64,000 nt of DNA, from positions 25,296,001-25,360,000 of the forward strand of contig OX419760.1 of assembly GCA_948567375.1 (NCBI GenBank), in the 5' to 3' direction. This DNA is from Lunularia cruciata (taxonomy: Eukaryota > Streptophyta > Marchantiopsida > Lunulariales > Lunulariaceae). Made by a program: the position numbers and the translations under genes. The notes under the pieces were generated by a model that saw nothing but the letters and a program-made list of their open reading frames with translations, was not told where the DNA came from and made no database searches. Below, piece after piece: positions 46,158 through 58,567 of the stretch; within the stretch, counting starts at the first letter, position 1; each line of letters begins with the position of its first letter.

Positions 46158-47438
46158 TTATCTCTTGCGACTCAACTTGATTGTTTTTTTTCTCTGCTCA
46201 ACTACATTTTTGGAATCCAAATTGTTGCTATCCTTGTAAAGAAGACACTCATTGAATATCACATATTTTCTTCTGATGATTTTCTTGCTCTCTACATCCC
46301 AAAACTTGTACCCAAAGTCATCTGCACTATTTCCAATAAAGAAACACTTCCTAGACTTTCCATCTAACTTTTCCCTTTCCTCTGCATTGACATGCACATA
46401 AGAGACATATTGAAAGACTCTCAAGTGCAACAAACTCACTGATTTTATTATCCACTCCTCTTTGGGCAACTTATGATCTATGAGAGTTGAGAAACTTATC
46501 CTATTTTTCAAGTATGCTGCAATGTTGATTGCTTCAGCCCAAAACACCTTGGGTAGACCAACATGGATCATCATGTTATTAGCTCTTTCATTCATAGTCC
46601 ATTTCATGCGTTCAGCCACTCCATTCTATTATGGTGTGCTTGGCAAGGCAAAATGGAGAAGACCTTGCCAAGCACACCATAATAGAATGGAGTGGCTGAA
46701 CCTTTTAACTCACTACTATCATACTCCACACCAATGTCAGATCTTAGTTGCTTTAGCTTTGCACCAGACTCATGTTTTACCAAGCTTTTCCACTTCTTGA
46801 AAGTGACAAATACCTCTGATTTGTGCTTCAAGAAATATACCCAAACCTTCCTGGTTGAGTCATCTATAAAAGTGACATAATATTGTGAACCCCCAATACA
46901 TGCAATTGAAGAAGGACCCCAAAATTTTTGTATACAAGCTTTAGCTTCCCTATCCTAGGTTCCACCCTTCAAGAAACTAACCTTTTTCTACTTCCTAAAT
47001 ATGAAGTCTTCATGACAACCTACATCAAAGGTTTTGAAATCTGGTAGCTTGTCCTTCTTCATCATCACCTTCATGCATTTTTCACTCATATGCCCAAGCT
47101 TGCAATGCCAAAGATTACCATTTGATATTGTATCTGCAAGTGTCACAGTGTCCTTGATCTTGTTGGTCATGTAGAGAGTCCCCAGCTTGTTCCCCATGAA
47201 CCACCATAACTCCTTTGGTGATTTTCCATGAACCACCTACAAAGGTTGTGACATACACTTCACTATCAGGTTGCCCAATTGAGATAATATTCCTCTTCAA
47301 GCTTGGAACATGCCTAACATTCTTCAAGTTCCACTTAGACTGATTTGGCATTCTAATGTCACCTCTCCCCATAATGTCCAAAGGCTCATCATCTGCAAGA
47401 TAAAATTTTCCAAAATCACTAGCAGTGTAATGTAACAT
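46158..47438 (-). pseudogene. Copia GAG-pre-integrase and integrase remnant
   Basis: The GAG-pre-integrase zinc-finger region shows LWHCKLGHMSEK (46988-47236), and the integrase core and C-terminal part show KVFWAEAINIAAYL and KSRKCFFIGN (46158-46619). In the conserved NGVAERM region, two adjacent codons that are normally Gln read TAA and TAG. A 38-bp inverted duplication interrupts the same spot. Confidence 0.8.
46611..46700. repeat. Perfect 38-bp inverted repeat within the integrase remnant
   Basis: Arms 46611-46648 and 46663-46700 are exact reverse complements, separated by 14 bases. One arm matches the expected integrase coding order; the other is an inverted copy of it. This suggests a local snap-back or template-switch event rather than a functional hairpin. 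Confidence 0.85.
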
Positions 47439-47600
47439 ACACTCCTTTCATGAGGTAGAGTGAAAAAAAACTACTCAATCAAGAATCCATGACTCCTTAA
47501 GATTTTCTGCACTTAGAACAGAAACATCATTGACTTCCTTTGTAGATTCATTCATTTAATCTTCATTCTGCTCCTTGCTTGGATTCTTCTTTATGAGCTA

Positions 47601-47642
47601 ACAATTCTTTCTTGTGTGCCCCTTCTTCCCACAATGCCAACA
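47601..47642 (-). pseudogene. Gag CCHC zinc knuckle
   Basis: The minus strand reads CWHCGKKGHTRKNC, which fits C-x2-C-x4-H-x4-C, the nucleic-acid-binding knuckle of retroelement Gag proteins. It is followed directly by a stop. Confidence 0.8.
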
Positions 47643-47713
47643 TCCATCACCTTTTGATCTAGACTTACTTCTCCTCTTTGACTTGGATCTACTTTGATTG
47701 TCACTACATTGCA

Positions 47714-48083
47714 CATTTTTTCATATGTTTTCAAAAATATTCATGGCCAATCTAGAGTTCATGCTAGACTCTCTCCTTCTAATATCTTCACTATATATCA
47801 GATTCTGGACCTCCTCAAACCTCAATTTGTTTGAGCCACAAGAATTGCTTATTGTTGTCATAGTTGCACTCCAGCTTTCAAGTAAGAGGATAGGAGAACA
47901 TTTTTTCATATGTTTTCAAAAATATTCATGGCCAATCTAGAGTTCATGCTAGACTCTCTCCTTCTAATATCTTCACTATATATCAGATTCTGGACCTCCT
48001 CAAACCTCAATTTTTTTGAGCCACAAGAATTGCTTATTGTTGTCATAGTTGCACTCCAGCTTTCAAGTAAGAGGATAGGAGAA
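47714..48083. repeat. 185-bp tandem duplication within gag
   Basis: Two adjacent copies with a 185-bp period (TCATATGTTTTC starts at 47721 and 47906) differ at about one position (GTTTGAG versus TTTTGAG). Near identity means a recent event. As 185 is not a multiple of three, it shifts the gag frame. Confidence 0.8.
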
Positions 48084-48598
48084 TTAAAGCACACACTTCA
48101 TCCTCAAAACTGATTTCCACTGAACTCAATTGGCTCATGATCAGGTTGAACTCATTAATATGACCTGTGATAAAATGACCTTCAGGTTGAAAAGATAACA
48201 CATCAAATACACCTTGTTTGAAACTGATGGTTTTTCATACATGTTAGACAAAGCTTTTAGTAGACTCATAGTAGTTTTCTCCTTAGAACATTCAATGCCA
48301 CATTTCTAGCTAATGTGAAGCAGACAACTCCCAAAGCTTGTTTATCCATCAAATCCCAATTGTCAAGTAACATGAGCTTTGGTTTCACACCTCCAATAAA
48401 TACATGAAGCTTTCTCTTATACAAGTAATCATTGGTTTGCATTTTACATAAACCAAAGTTTTTACCATTGAATTTGTCTATCTGACCTTTCCTTCCTCTC
48501 TTGCCATTGTTGTCACTCTTTCCTTCAAACCTATTGCCCTGATATAGTTGTTGGGGGATCCTTTCCGATTTGTCTATTCCTCTAATAACAGTCTTCAA
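48084..48598 (-). pseudogene. Copia gag remnant
   Basis: The minus-strand frame at 48266-48598 contains KFNGKNFGLCKMQ and the W-x-x-MD-x-QALG pattern typical of copia Gag (UBN2-like). It breaks before the duplicated segment. Confidence 0.7.
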
Positions 48599-48738
48599 CT
48601 ATTGAGATTAACCCTGCACAAGAAGGATTTGTTTGCATGCAAAGAATTAATGTAATTCAATACCTATTTTATGATGTGGTTAAGTTTTATATATGTATTT
48701 GGTATAAGATAAAACTATTATTCTTTTCAGCTAAACGC

Positions 48739-49022
48739 TGTTCCCATAAAGATAGGCCGCCCTCAACCATCCTCTAACGTTTAACTAACGTTCAGTTAAT
48801 ACTTTATTTAGACGGAAAGCGAGTATATTTATTCACACGATGGTTTAGGAACGATTTACATTTAGCTGCCCTTGTACAATGATAAGAAATAAGCACTCAA
48901 CGAGCCCTTAGGGAAAGGCACTGCGTGCATTCAATTTACAAGCCCCCTTTCCCTATAGTCTCGCGCACCCCGACAACAGCCAAAATAGAAAATATAATAA
49001 TTCTAATATAAATTTTTTAACA
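48739..49022 (-). repeat. Second LTR-like segment
   Basis: About 284 bp that on the minus strand starts TGTTAAAAAATT just after a purine run (GATGAGGAG) and ends GGGAACA, with TGTT/AACA short inverted ends. It resembles a 3' LTR of another element. No 5-bp target duplication (AACGC versus CTCCT flanks) and no internal coding sequence were found to its right. Confidence 0.4.
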
Positions 49023-50543
49023 CTCCTCATCTTTAAACTACGCAGAAACATGAGTGAGTCGAGTAGATCACAACAACAATATAATGGAACAACAATAATA
49101 TAATGGAAATGCATCTCTTTCGGAAACTCGTCTTTTTAACTAATAAAATAATTTAAGATACTTAGGTAGAAGAAATTAGAAGGAAAAATTGGACTGTAAT
49201 TATAATTTAAATACATTATTTGTGTATAATTTTTGAAGTTAATGTAAGGCAAAGTTATACTGTTGATCTGTACACCTTCTAAATTATGTATACGTTATCC
49301 AATTACCCTGCACTATTTCGGAGTATTCCATCTTTGATATTCATAACACCAAAAAGGTTGACTTTGATGATAGTTTTTGATATCAACTGTGAACATAATC
49401 TAAACATAAATAAATAAAAATTCTTTATATTTTCCTCAATAATTTAATGACAGGATTAGAATTCAGATTGGTTTGTAGTTTTAAACAGTGTGCATGATTG
49501 TTGTAAATTATTCATTCAAACTAAAATTATCCTGATAATGATTTCCTTCTATTTCTAGTATCATCATCCATACAGATGAGTACGATATGGATTGTAGTTA
49601 TGTCAAATACAAGTATATTATTCATAAATTTGATATTAACATTTTTATCCAGTTTATTAACTGAAAGTTTAGCTTCATTATCCATATGCTACAATTTTAG
49701 TATTTATTTATTTAATATATCTTATTTATATAGAACACATTAGATAGAATTTAGATAAATTGTTGTTGATAGGAGATAGCTAGCTTCCAAGTTGATTTCT
49801 GTCAAAATCAAACTTTCCTAAGTTTTGGTAGGTGATATTCATTACTTCAACCATTATAGTTAGCCCTAGTTAGCCGTTTGAACATAAATTTATATATAGT
49901 TAGCCCTTTGAACATCTAATTTTAAAATTTGGACTTTTATTTTTAATCAAAATTTTAAATACTTTACTAATTTTGGTTTGTAAACTTGATCACTTTAGTA
50001 TTTGTCGCGAGTCCCATGGTGCTCATCGTAATAGAAGATGTTTTGTAAAGCCTGTTGAAGCTACTGCCGCACTTCTATAGGTTGTCTTTTTATGCTGAAG
50101 ACCTAACTAAAATGTGAAAAAAAAATTCTTAAGTTTATTTTTATTTTATATATATAAACACCAACTTCGAAATAAAATAAATTAAAAATTAGTGTAAGGA
50201 ATCTAAAACTTATGAGAGGTTGTAAATTATCTCTAAATGATCCAATGCCTAATTGATGAAATCATGATTTTTTATAGGAATTTGCTCACATTTATGCCTC
50301 TTGAATACACCAAGTCATATTCAAAACTGGATTAGGATTATATGGCCAAAGTTTACAAAGGACTTAATAAGGACAGGCTTTGATACCAAGTTCTTTTACT
50401 ACTGACTATGTTGCCTTTATATTTTATATGAATGGGCTAGACAATTTTTAATTTGAGTATCAGATAGCTTTTCTTCAATTTGAGAGCAAAAGAGAAACCC
50501 CACAGGGGAAGGCGAAGGGTGGTTTAAAGTATATCACTTCCTT

Positions 50544-50636
50544 GAGGCTTAGCCCCATTTTACCTTTTCCATCTCGCCCTTGTACGGCTTGATGGGGGTC
50601 TTCCCATCTTTCATTTTTTTCTACGCGGTCGTCTTT
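50544..50636 (-). repeat. Short interspersed repeat, copy 8
   Basis: On the minus strand it runs from GACGACCGCGTAG through AAGATGGGAAGACCCCCATC and AAGCCGTACAAGGG to GGTAAAATGGGGCTAAGCC. It is among the best-preserved copies and lacks the AATAGTATCG tail. Confidence 0.7.
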
Positions 50637-51590
50637 CTCTCCTTAGCACCACTTTAAAGCAAAAGGTTCCCTAAGAGGAGAAAACTCATTGAAACAAAAG
50701 AGAAAGCGTTAGTGTCTAAATTGCCGTGAGGACCTTCAACACCTATGTGATTAGAAGGAATTATGAGGTTTGTAACCATTCTCAAAGATCCAACCTAAAC
50801 TCAACAGAAATAAAGTAAATGCAAGAGAATATGTGGGTGACATTGACATAAATATAGGTGACAATTTTCCACCTAGATCCATCTCAAAGGTTACCCTAAC
50901 CCTAGTTTTACCCCCAAAGAAGATGAATTTACTCGAGGATTCAACCAAAGTTGGAAGCAAAACTGACAAAGAATGCTACAAACTTGGAGCAAATTGGCTA
51001 AAGACTCGAGCGATTGCATATCTATATGCATAAGGAGAGCTTGGGAAAGTGAACCGTTGATATCGTAAGGGTGATCAAACCATTTATTTGGGATTTGACT
51101 TATTAGATCTCAATTAGAGAGGAGCACACTTTAGGTCATAACATAGACGTTGGCAAAAAACAAGCAAGAACAAATTTACCCTTGGTACCAAAAATTCCGT
51201 CGAATGAGTTAGGAATCATTTGGTTTGAAAATTTGGTTTCTTTCATGGATTACATATTTTGCTATTTCTTTGGGCAAAGTGAGCGTTATTTTAAGATATC
51301 CGGAGAGAGGTTATTATCTAGATCCAACTAAACCAAACAAATTGTTTCACTTTCTGAAATTGTTTCAATTGATTGGAGATGAAGATATCGTCCATTAGCA
51401 TCCTGAGGTTTATATTCTACTTCTGACAGGATTTGGTATCATTAGTCATATCGCGTCTACCTTTTCAAGAGACCCGTATTCGACTATCTTGCCATAGTGT
51501 ACGCCATGATGAGTATTGGAGTTCTTGGATTTATTGTATGGGCTCATCAAGAGACTAGACGAAGTGTCCTCTGAACAAGTTTCAAAAATC

Positions 51591-51651
51591 TCTCCCTTGT
51601 ACGGGCTGGACGAGGTCGTTTCATTTCTCGGTTTTTTACGCGGTCGCCTTT
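51591..51651 (-). repeat. Short interspersed repeat, truncated copy 9
   Basis: The minus strand reads AGGCGACCGCGTAA, then GAAATGAAACGACCTCG, then CCCGTACAAGGGAGA. The GGGGCTAAGCCCC part is missing. Confidence 0.55.
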
Positions 51652-52089
51652 GATCTGCTTTTGCGAATTTCGTGATTTTGTAAAATTTTTAATATATATT
51701 TTTAAAATTTAATTTATTTTAATTTATATTATTTCAACTTCGTTTAACTTCGTTTTATTTTTTAAAAATTTTCTTACATCTTTTGAAAAAAATATATTAT
51801 TTTTTTAATATATTTAATCAAATATTAATATTTTATTATATATCATAGCAAAATCGTCCATCAATGCCATAGTTGACCATTGTTCATAAAGATATATTTT
51901 TTATGATTCCTATATCTAAGCAGTTAAAAGCGATGCATGATTAGGCAATATACCAATTTGTCCACTTATGTGGATAAATTAATTTCTTGAACCTCAGGGC
52001 TCCAAACACTTCGATTAGGAGCCAGGACGAAGATTTAGTGTCATTTTTTAACTTGTAATGTAGCGGCTTTACCCACTAAATAAAAAGCT

Positions 52090-52980
52090 TGTTCAGGAAG
52101 ATTGTCTAATTCTCCTGATTAGGCTTCTCTTCTTACAATTTGTTGAGAATTGAATGATGGAAAAACACATTAAAGGAATTGTGAAAAGGATTGGAAAATC
52201 TTGCCAAAGAAGACGATAGCCCTGTAGCACACCTTTCCAGTAAGTAAAACGCGGATACTTTGTTTGAATTTTGATCGCTTTTACGCGACCAAAAGGGACC
52301 ACCCTCTAAGCCTAAGTATTCCTCGATGACCGATAGCCGTGAGGGAAAGCTGAAAAGAACCCTAAGAAAGGGAGTGAAATATAAAACCTGAAAATCCGAT
52401 GCAAACAATCAGTCGAAGGAAGCTGGTTAAGTATAGAAATTTTCCTCTCTAACGGCGTACCTTTTGCATAATGGGTCAGCGAGTACATGGAAACAGCGAG
52501 CTTAAGCTATTCGGTGTAGGCGCAATGAAGATGAGCATTCTGGTTGTTTCTATTTGACCCCGAAGAAATTGAGCTATCCATGCGCAGGTTGAAGGGGCCC
52601 TAATCCGACCTTGGAGGACCGAACCCGCCCCTGTGGCAAAAAGGCGGGGATGACCGTGCGTGGCCGTGCATTTTCTAATGTCCTTGAAGGACTTGAACGA
52701 CATTAGACAATGCAAATTTTATGGGCCTCGGGTGCTTTCATCGTTCCACCTTGCGTGCCGAGAAGAGAATGCAAAAAAGTTTTTTTTTTTTGCTTTTCGC
52801 TTTCTCATGCACCCACTGGAAATCTGACGCTTTACGCGGGGGGGCCGAAGCCCAAAAACTCTATATTATGCTGCACTTTTTGTTCGCGAGCAAGCAAAGT
52901 GCGGAGCTCCAGAGAGGAAAAGCCTCAAAGTTGTCAATTGCGTGCATCTAGCAAGTCGCTATGTATATACCTCTCCGCAA
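52090..52980 (+). pseudogene. Nuclear copy of mitochondrial large-subunit rRNA (rrn26) with start of a group II intron
   Basis: From about 52140 to 52655 the plus strand follows bacterial/mitochondrial 23S-type rRNA in order: a GATAGCCCTGTA block; GGGACCACCCTCTAAG with GACCGATAG; GTGAGGGAAAG; GTACCTTTTGCATAATGGG; CATGCGCAGGTTGAAGG; TTGGAGGACCGAACC; and GGCGGGGATGACC (E. coli numbering about 360-785). At 52656 it leaves the rRNA at GTGCG, the usual 5' end of group II introns. The following 300 bases (CTTTACGCGGGGGGGCCGAAGCCC and neighbours) have an organelle-like look. It is a nuclear mitochondrial insertion, not a working rRNA. The left border is uncertain. Confidence 0.75.
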
Positions 52981-55900
52981 GCTACGTTGATGAATCATTA
53001 TAGATTCTTCATCAGCGTAACTACCATTATGGAGTAGTTGTTGATCAACTAACGTGTTGGCATTATGGAGCTGAGTAAATAGTAGCACTTCAAGCGGAGA
53101 ACACTTACCTTTTAAATCAATTTGAAGATCTTCAAGTGGCAAGAGAGATAGAGGGTACACCATTTAGAAGTAAAACTTTAGATGTAGTGAAGTGAGCAAT
53201 GATACCCAACATTTGGATGTATGAGCTACTGCATAGTGTAGAGGAGCACAAGAAAGACCCACAATATCTTGAGACTGAGCTAGATAAGAGCGTGATAACG
53301 TTGAGTGGAGTAATTTGAGCAAGCAACTAAAGTAGATGCATTATGTAGATAATAAGCACTTCAACTTTAGTAGGAGGACCTGTGCATTCAAACTATGTTA
53401 GAGGAAGTTCAAGTAGCTAGAACCACATCATTTCAAGCTTGGCCAAATAACCTAGAACTTCATGAAAAGGCAGCAATTGAGAGAATTACTAAATTTCTGA
53501 GATAAATAGGATAAGTTCATACGTACTAGGACACTTATGCCCTATTGATTTTTGTGTCTATAGTTTATCACCGAGAGCAATGAGTTCCAAGTTATGCACA
53601 CAAGTTATGAGTATCAGATTATTGAATGAGTTTTTGAGTGATAGACTGCTGATGAAATGAACAAGACCAATTAATTTATGAGATATGCTTCAACTTTGAT
53701 CAATCCAAATTGATGGCACTTTGAGTAACTGAAGCCAACTAAAGGAGATGGTATGAAACTCTTCCCTTTTTTATATGTTCTTTTTGTGGATAAGAGCAAG
53801 ATTTATCTTTCATTCAGTGAAGATATCCTAATATAAGTTTTTGTTTAAGGGAAAATTATTGATTTTCCTTACGGATCATTCATGATGACTATTTAGAGAA
53901 ACAAATTATACTAAGAGCACTATTTCAAGCATTGCCCTCTAAGTGTTCTTGGGCAAGGTTTGGCTAAAGGTAGAGAGCTATCAAAGGTAATGTGGAATAG
54001 TGTTGGTATAGAGCTATAGTACTGGTATTTAAGTATAGCTCTAAGAAGATCTAGGTAGGTAGCTATCTTGTTTATGACAATTCAAAAAATAACTACACAA
54101 AGTGGACCCCAGAACTTGACTTTTGTTCTTTTAAATTGTAGATCTGAATTTGGTTTTGGATGTGAAGTCACAAGCGTCATAATCCAACGTCTAGACATCA
54201 TGTCTCAAACCCGGACTTTGAGACTATACATGAGTCAAAGGTTAAACCTTAGAGTCCACTCGGAGGAACAAATATACTATTTTGGCTCTTATATGTATGT
54301 AATCAGGGTTTGATATGGACAGTTGTCTAAACTCGCTCAATCACACTTGCAATGTCAAAAAAAAATTTACTAAGTCATTAACGTTGCAAAGTCCCTAAAC
54401 ACACCTTAACGCGCATTAAGGGAGGATACTCCGCACGTATGAGATAGTTATTCTGCAAGTTAGGCAAATCTCACCGACATTCCGAGATGAGCCTCTCGCG
54501 AGTTTACGGCGAGTTTGTACTATAAACTCATTAACGCTCGAGGGGAATTCCGGGAACAAATGATCTGCGCCGTCAGCACTTTATAATCTACCATTAAATA
54601 GATCATTTCCTTGAATATACCCATTGCAGTCGCGAGTTTGACGCCCATTCAATTCTCTCGTTTTACTTTGCGTCACGTCACTTGTGCGCGAGTCTGGGAA
54701 AATCTCGCTGTTACTTTGCGGATAACTGTATTATATCAATCATTCTTGATCTACTCAAAAAGGCCTTAGATTCACCTTTATCAATACTCTCATTTGGGTA
54801 TTTTAGCAAATCTCCTTGGATAGAGCCAATTTCTTCTCCGTCCACTTACTCCAACTAAATGCTTAGTATGGTTTGGCACCTATATTTATTCCTAGTCCTA
54901 AAGTACCTTCTACCTTGCCTTAAGGTGATTGAGCGATAGTATAGTACTTGTACTGCAATGATTTGGATGATCCTATCCCCACAAGTATTATCTATTTACA
55001 ACTTGCATAATCTGGATATCACCAAACTTTTCACATGATACCATTATTGGCAACTATAATTATCCTTTCATTACCAAAGCTCAAGTGTCAAAACCAGTTT
55101 AGCACTTCCAATTCTTCATCTAAAGCGTAGGCTCTGTATCTAATGTTTAGATACTTTAGGGACACTATGGGTATGGGCCAGAAGGTACGGTGGCCTTATG
55201 AACTTTGAAGCATAGAAGCTATGGGTTAAAGAGGTTACAAAATGCTTAAAAATTTAACAAGTTGGAGTGGCTATAGGCTAAAGAGGCATTTAGAACTTGC
55301 GAGTCTACATTACATTACAATCGTATATTTTCTTTGACCTTCAACGAGCACTCATATATCCAAGCAAAGAAAAAGAAAATTTAGCAAAACAAATAAAATT
55401 TATATATGGATGTAAACTTTGGTGTGCTTGTAATAGTTTCTATCTTGTGATAATGATTTTGTTCTTGCAAACCACATGGAGCCTCCGTGAGTAAAGAAGT
55501 AGATGAATCCATCAATCCTTGTTAAACTAACATCCTTGGTCCACAAGCAGAAATAAATTCAAAGCATTTATATAAATCTGTAGACGTTATCCTCTTGATC
55601 ACTTTATTCATTAATATATCACTCAATGAAAAAATCTTATAAAATGTTTAATTATCAAGTCCTCCAAACTTGAGGTGATGATTCATGAATTTTAATTCCA
55701 CCATTAATATAGGTTTATTATATGCAAGATAGGTATATAAACCAAAACTATTGATGAATGTATTTAACACTGAATATTATTTGATCTTTGAATCTTTTTT
55801 AGATTTTACAAGAAAATACTCTCCTCATCTTTTATTTGATTTGTTGTCACATAAATGGCAGATCTAGATATAATTCTAATTAATTAGACAGTACTCCATT

Positions 55901-58567
55901 AATCTACTGAAGTCCACTCAACCTAATTTTCACAGATCTTTTATGTCTATACCCTCTATTATTTGTAAAATATTGAAAATGTACACTTAAGTATAATCTC
56001 TGAACACTTTGTTCTAAAAACTCATAAGTGTAAATAGAGTTGCATTACAATCCTACCCGGATTCAGATTTTAGACTTTAATGTGTCAGACTATGATTGTA
56101 GAAGTAATGCATAGGACAATTCTAGAGATAACAAGGATAAACAAATAAATATACTCATATGGTTTTCAAGAGTAATAGTACACTAATTGATAGAGAGCAA
56201 CAAAGATGTTACTTAACGCTATGTATACTCAACTTTTTGTTTGATGTTGAGCAAATGTCTGTATAGCATGTGTCAATGATAGCACATTATCATTTATAGT
56301 CTTTTCCTCACAAGCTTTCATATTATGGCATCGTCTTGTTGAAAAAATATCATAAAGTGATGCAATGGGTAAAGATTTCACTTTATGAAAAAATTTAAAC
56401 ACAATATTCTCTATGAATCTGTATCCATTATGTGGCATTACCGTACTGAAAAATACTGCAAATTTTGGTAATAATAATACCTCCCAGTTTTAAACCTCGT
56501 TCATTTTCAACTATTTTTATACTTTTCACAATTAAATCTGGATAGAGATTACAGAGAGAAAGGATTATAAAGATTGAGTTATTTGACATTGAGATAGTTT
56601 ACACGGACAATCTCATCCAAATCTTGAGAAGGTAAACGTCATGGTCTTCTAAGGTTAGCAAACTTTAAAATTGATTATATTGAGAAAATATCAGAAAATA
56701 TGTAGTACTTGGTAAGAAATGTCAACACATTATCACACTTTGGAATTCAATTCAAGATAGTAAAGAATCCCAAATTTTTATGAATTTTGGACAAAAGAAC
56801 TAGAATACAGGGTTTTAATAGGCTTTTTTAGGATCAGCATGGGTATGGATAGAGAGCCCGGATCAAAATCATTTACATGGATTCTCCTAAACTAGTCCAA
56901 AGAATAATCACTCCTAGTATAAAGAAGGATCTGTCGGCCTCAGTAAAACTTTGTATAGGTAGAACTTTATTTACGAGCAGATTCCATATAAGGAGGATTA
57001 GTTGTAAGACAATTAGCACTAACATTTTTGAAAATATCAAGAAGAGAAGATACAAAATTTGAAAACCTGTTCCACTGTGAAGGCAGAACTAAAATCTAAA
57101 TTATGAACTCTTTTAAGCAAATTCGTACTCTATCACTTACTCCATTCTTCTTAAAACGAAGAATTGCATTGTTTACTTCCTTCTAATATTGAAAAGTAGA
57201 CTTTTCCTTTATTCCTACACTAGATTTTAAAATTATTTTTAGTTTTTGTGTAAACATTGAAAATTGGTGTTATTGGGCAGTTTCCTCTATGAAGAACATT
57301 CTTTCCTATCCCGTTCCCATTTAACTGCAAGTTGAGGGATTTCAAGAGTTCTTAGGTATTCCACTGAATTGCCTATTGAGCATAATGTAATTTGCTCATT
57401 CTCTTTCCTCAAAGGGCCCAGGCAAAGCAAAAGTTGAAGAAAATACATTAAGGAATTTCATATATACCCAAATTTTGGATTATTTAGATTGAATAATAAA
57501 TTTCAGCTACATCTATAGGAGAACATGCAAGAGACCTATATAGAAAAGTTAGATCCAACTTATTTCATAAAGCATGGACGAGGATTTCTTGAGTCAATCA
57601 GTGGAGAAAATTAATTACAAAAGATAAATATACAAAAGACAATATAACAGAGAAGAACCGGAAACACATATGATAATCATTAAAATAAATTCATTTATAT
57701 CCTTAGTTTGATAAAATTAACCACACAAAAAAAATCCAAATAATTACAACCGAATGATATACAGAAGGTTCACGACGAGTTCACAATGCGGACCTGTTTC
57801 GACCACGACAAACCTTATTCCGACATTGCTTGAAGCAAATTGGAGCATTCAATTCAAGGGTCATTTGAAGAACATGAGGCTTCCTGTGAATGACTTTGGG
57901 GTCGTACCGAAACGATACCGAACCAGTTTATCTCACAAATTATGAACGAAAGAAGAACCAACACGTGGCGTAACTTTGGTTCCATGGGTATATGTCTAAC
58001 TATGTCTAGCGGTCATATTCTAACTCTGGTTAAGACAGGTCCTTGTTCTGTATTCTACCCGAAGGCTCTTCCAGAGCAGGGTCTGCCATTTTCAGTTGCT
58101 GGTCCCGTGGCAGTGCTTAGGCTGCGTACAAAGTAGTGTTTCCGGCTATTACTGTCAAGCAGAGAGTGTTGACTTGGATGCATGCCGCCTCAAGCATCTG
58201 CTTGAGCAGCGGAAACTGATATTAGAAGTATCAAAGTAACTTGAGCTTAGTTGCAGTTGTCAACTTCGTGACAAGATCGTTCTGTCGAAAGAGAACCACT
58301 CAAAGAACCCTAAAAGCCACTACTGTTGGCAAAAAACTCAACCGCGAGAGTACCACAAGTGAGATATATAGCGGTGTAATTCAGTAGCACTTGCTCTGCA
58401 AGTACGGGCATTAGCACAAAAGTATTAAGAGATCGAAATTCGGCAACAAGCAAGGAACAAGCAAACCATGGCCGTGTCATACGCAAAAGCACTGATAAAG
58501 CAACTCGTGCAATGATTTCTGCAAACACCAGATCATACGTTTATATATATCTCATTCGTATGGTTGT
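52981..58567. other. AT-rich gene-poor DNA
   Basis: No gene is supported. A patch at about 54350-54720 is richer in CpG and repeats GCGAGTTT-like words. The remainder is AT-rich with scattered short frames. The final 250 bases probably hold the 3' UTR of the minus-strand glycosyl hydrolase gene. Confidence 0.45.

Larger units (their letters stand above)
43687..48628 (-). mobile_element. Degenerate Ty1/copia LTR retrotransposon
   Basis: On the minus strand the order is gag, zinc knuckle, GAG-pre-integrase, integrase, reverse transcriptase, RNase H, the order typical of copia elements. The 3' LTR at 43687-44328 starts TGTTAGGATG directly after a polypurine-type CAAGTGGGAGAG and ends ...CAACA. 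The 5' LTR survives only as about 80 bp (48549-48628), about 78% like the end of the 3' LTR. Next to it, TATATCAGGGC resembles a primer-binding site for initiator Met tRNA. All reading frames are broken, so the element is dead. Confidence 0.85.
49023..52089. other. AT-rich gene-poor DNA
   Basis: Very AT-rich, with long A/T runs and no supportable gene. Two minus-strand copies of the short interspersed repeat lie at 50544-50636 and 51591-51651. Confidence 0.5.
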
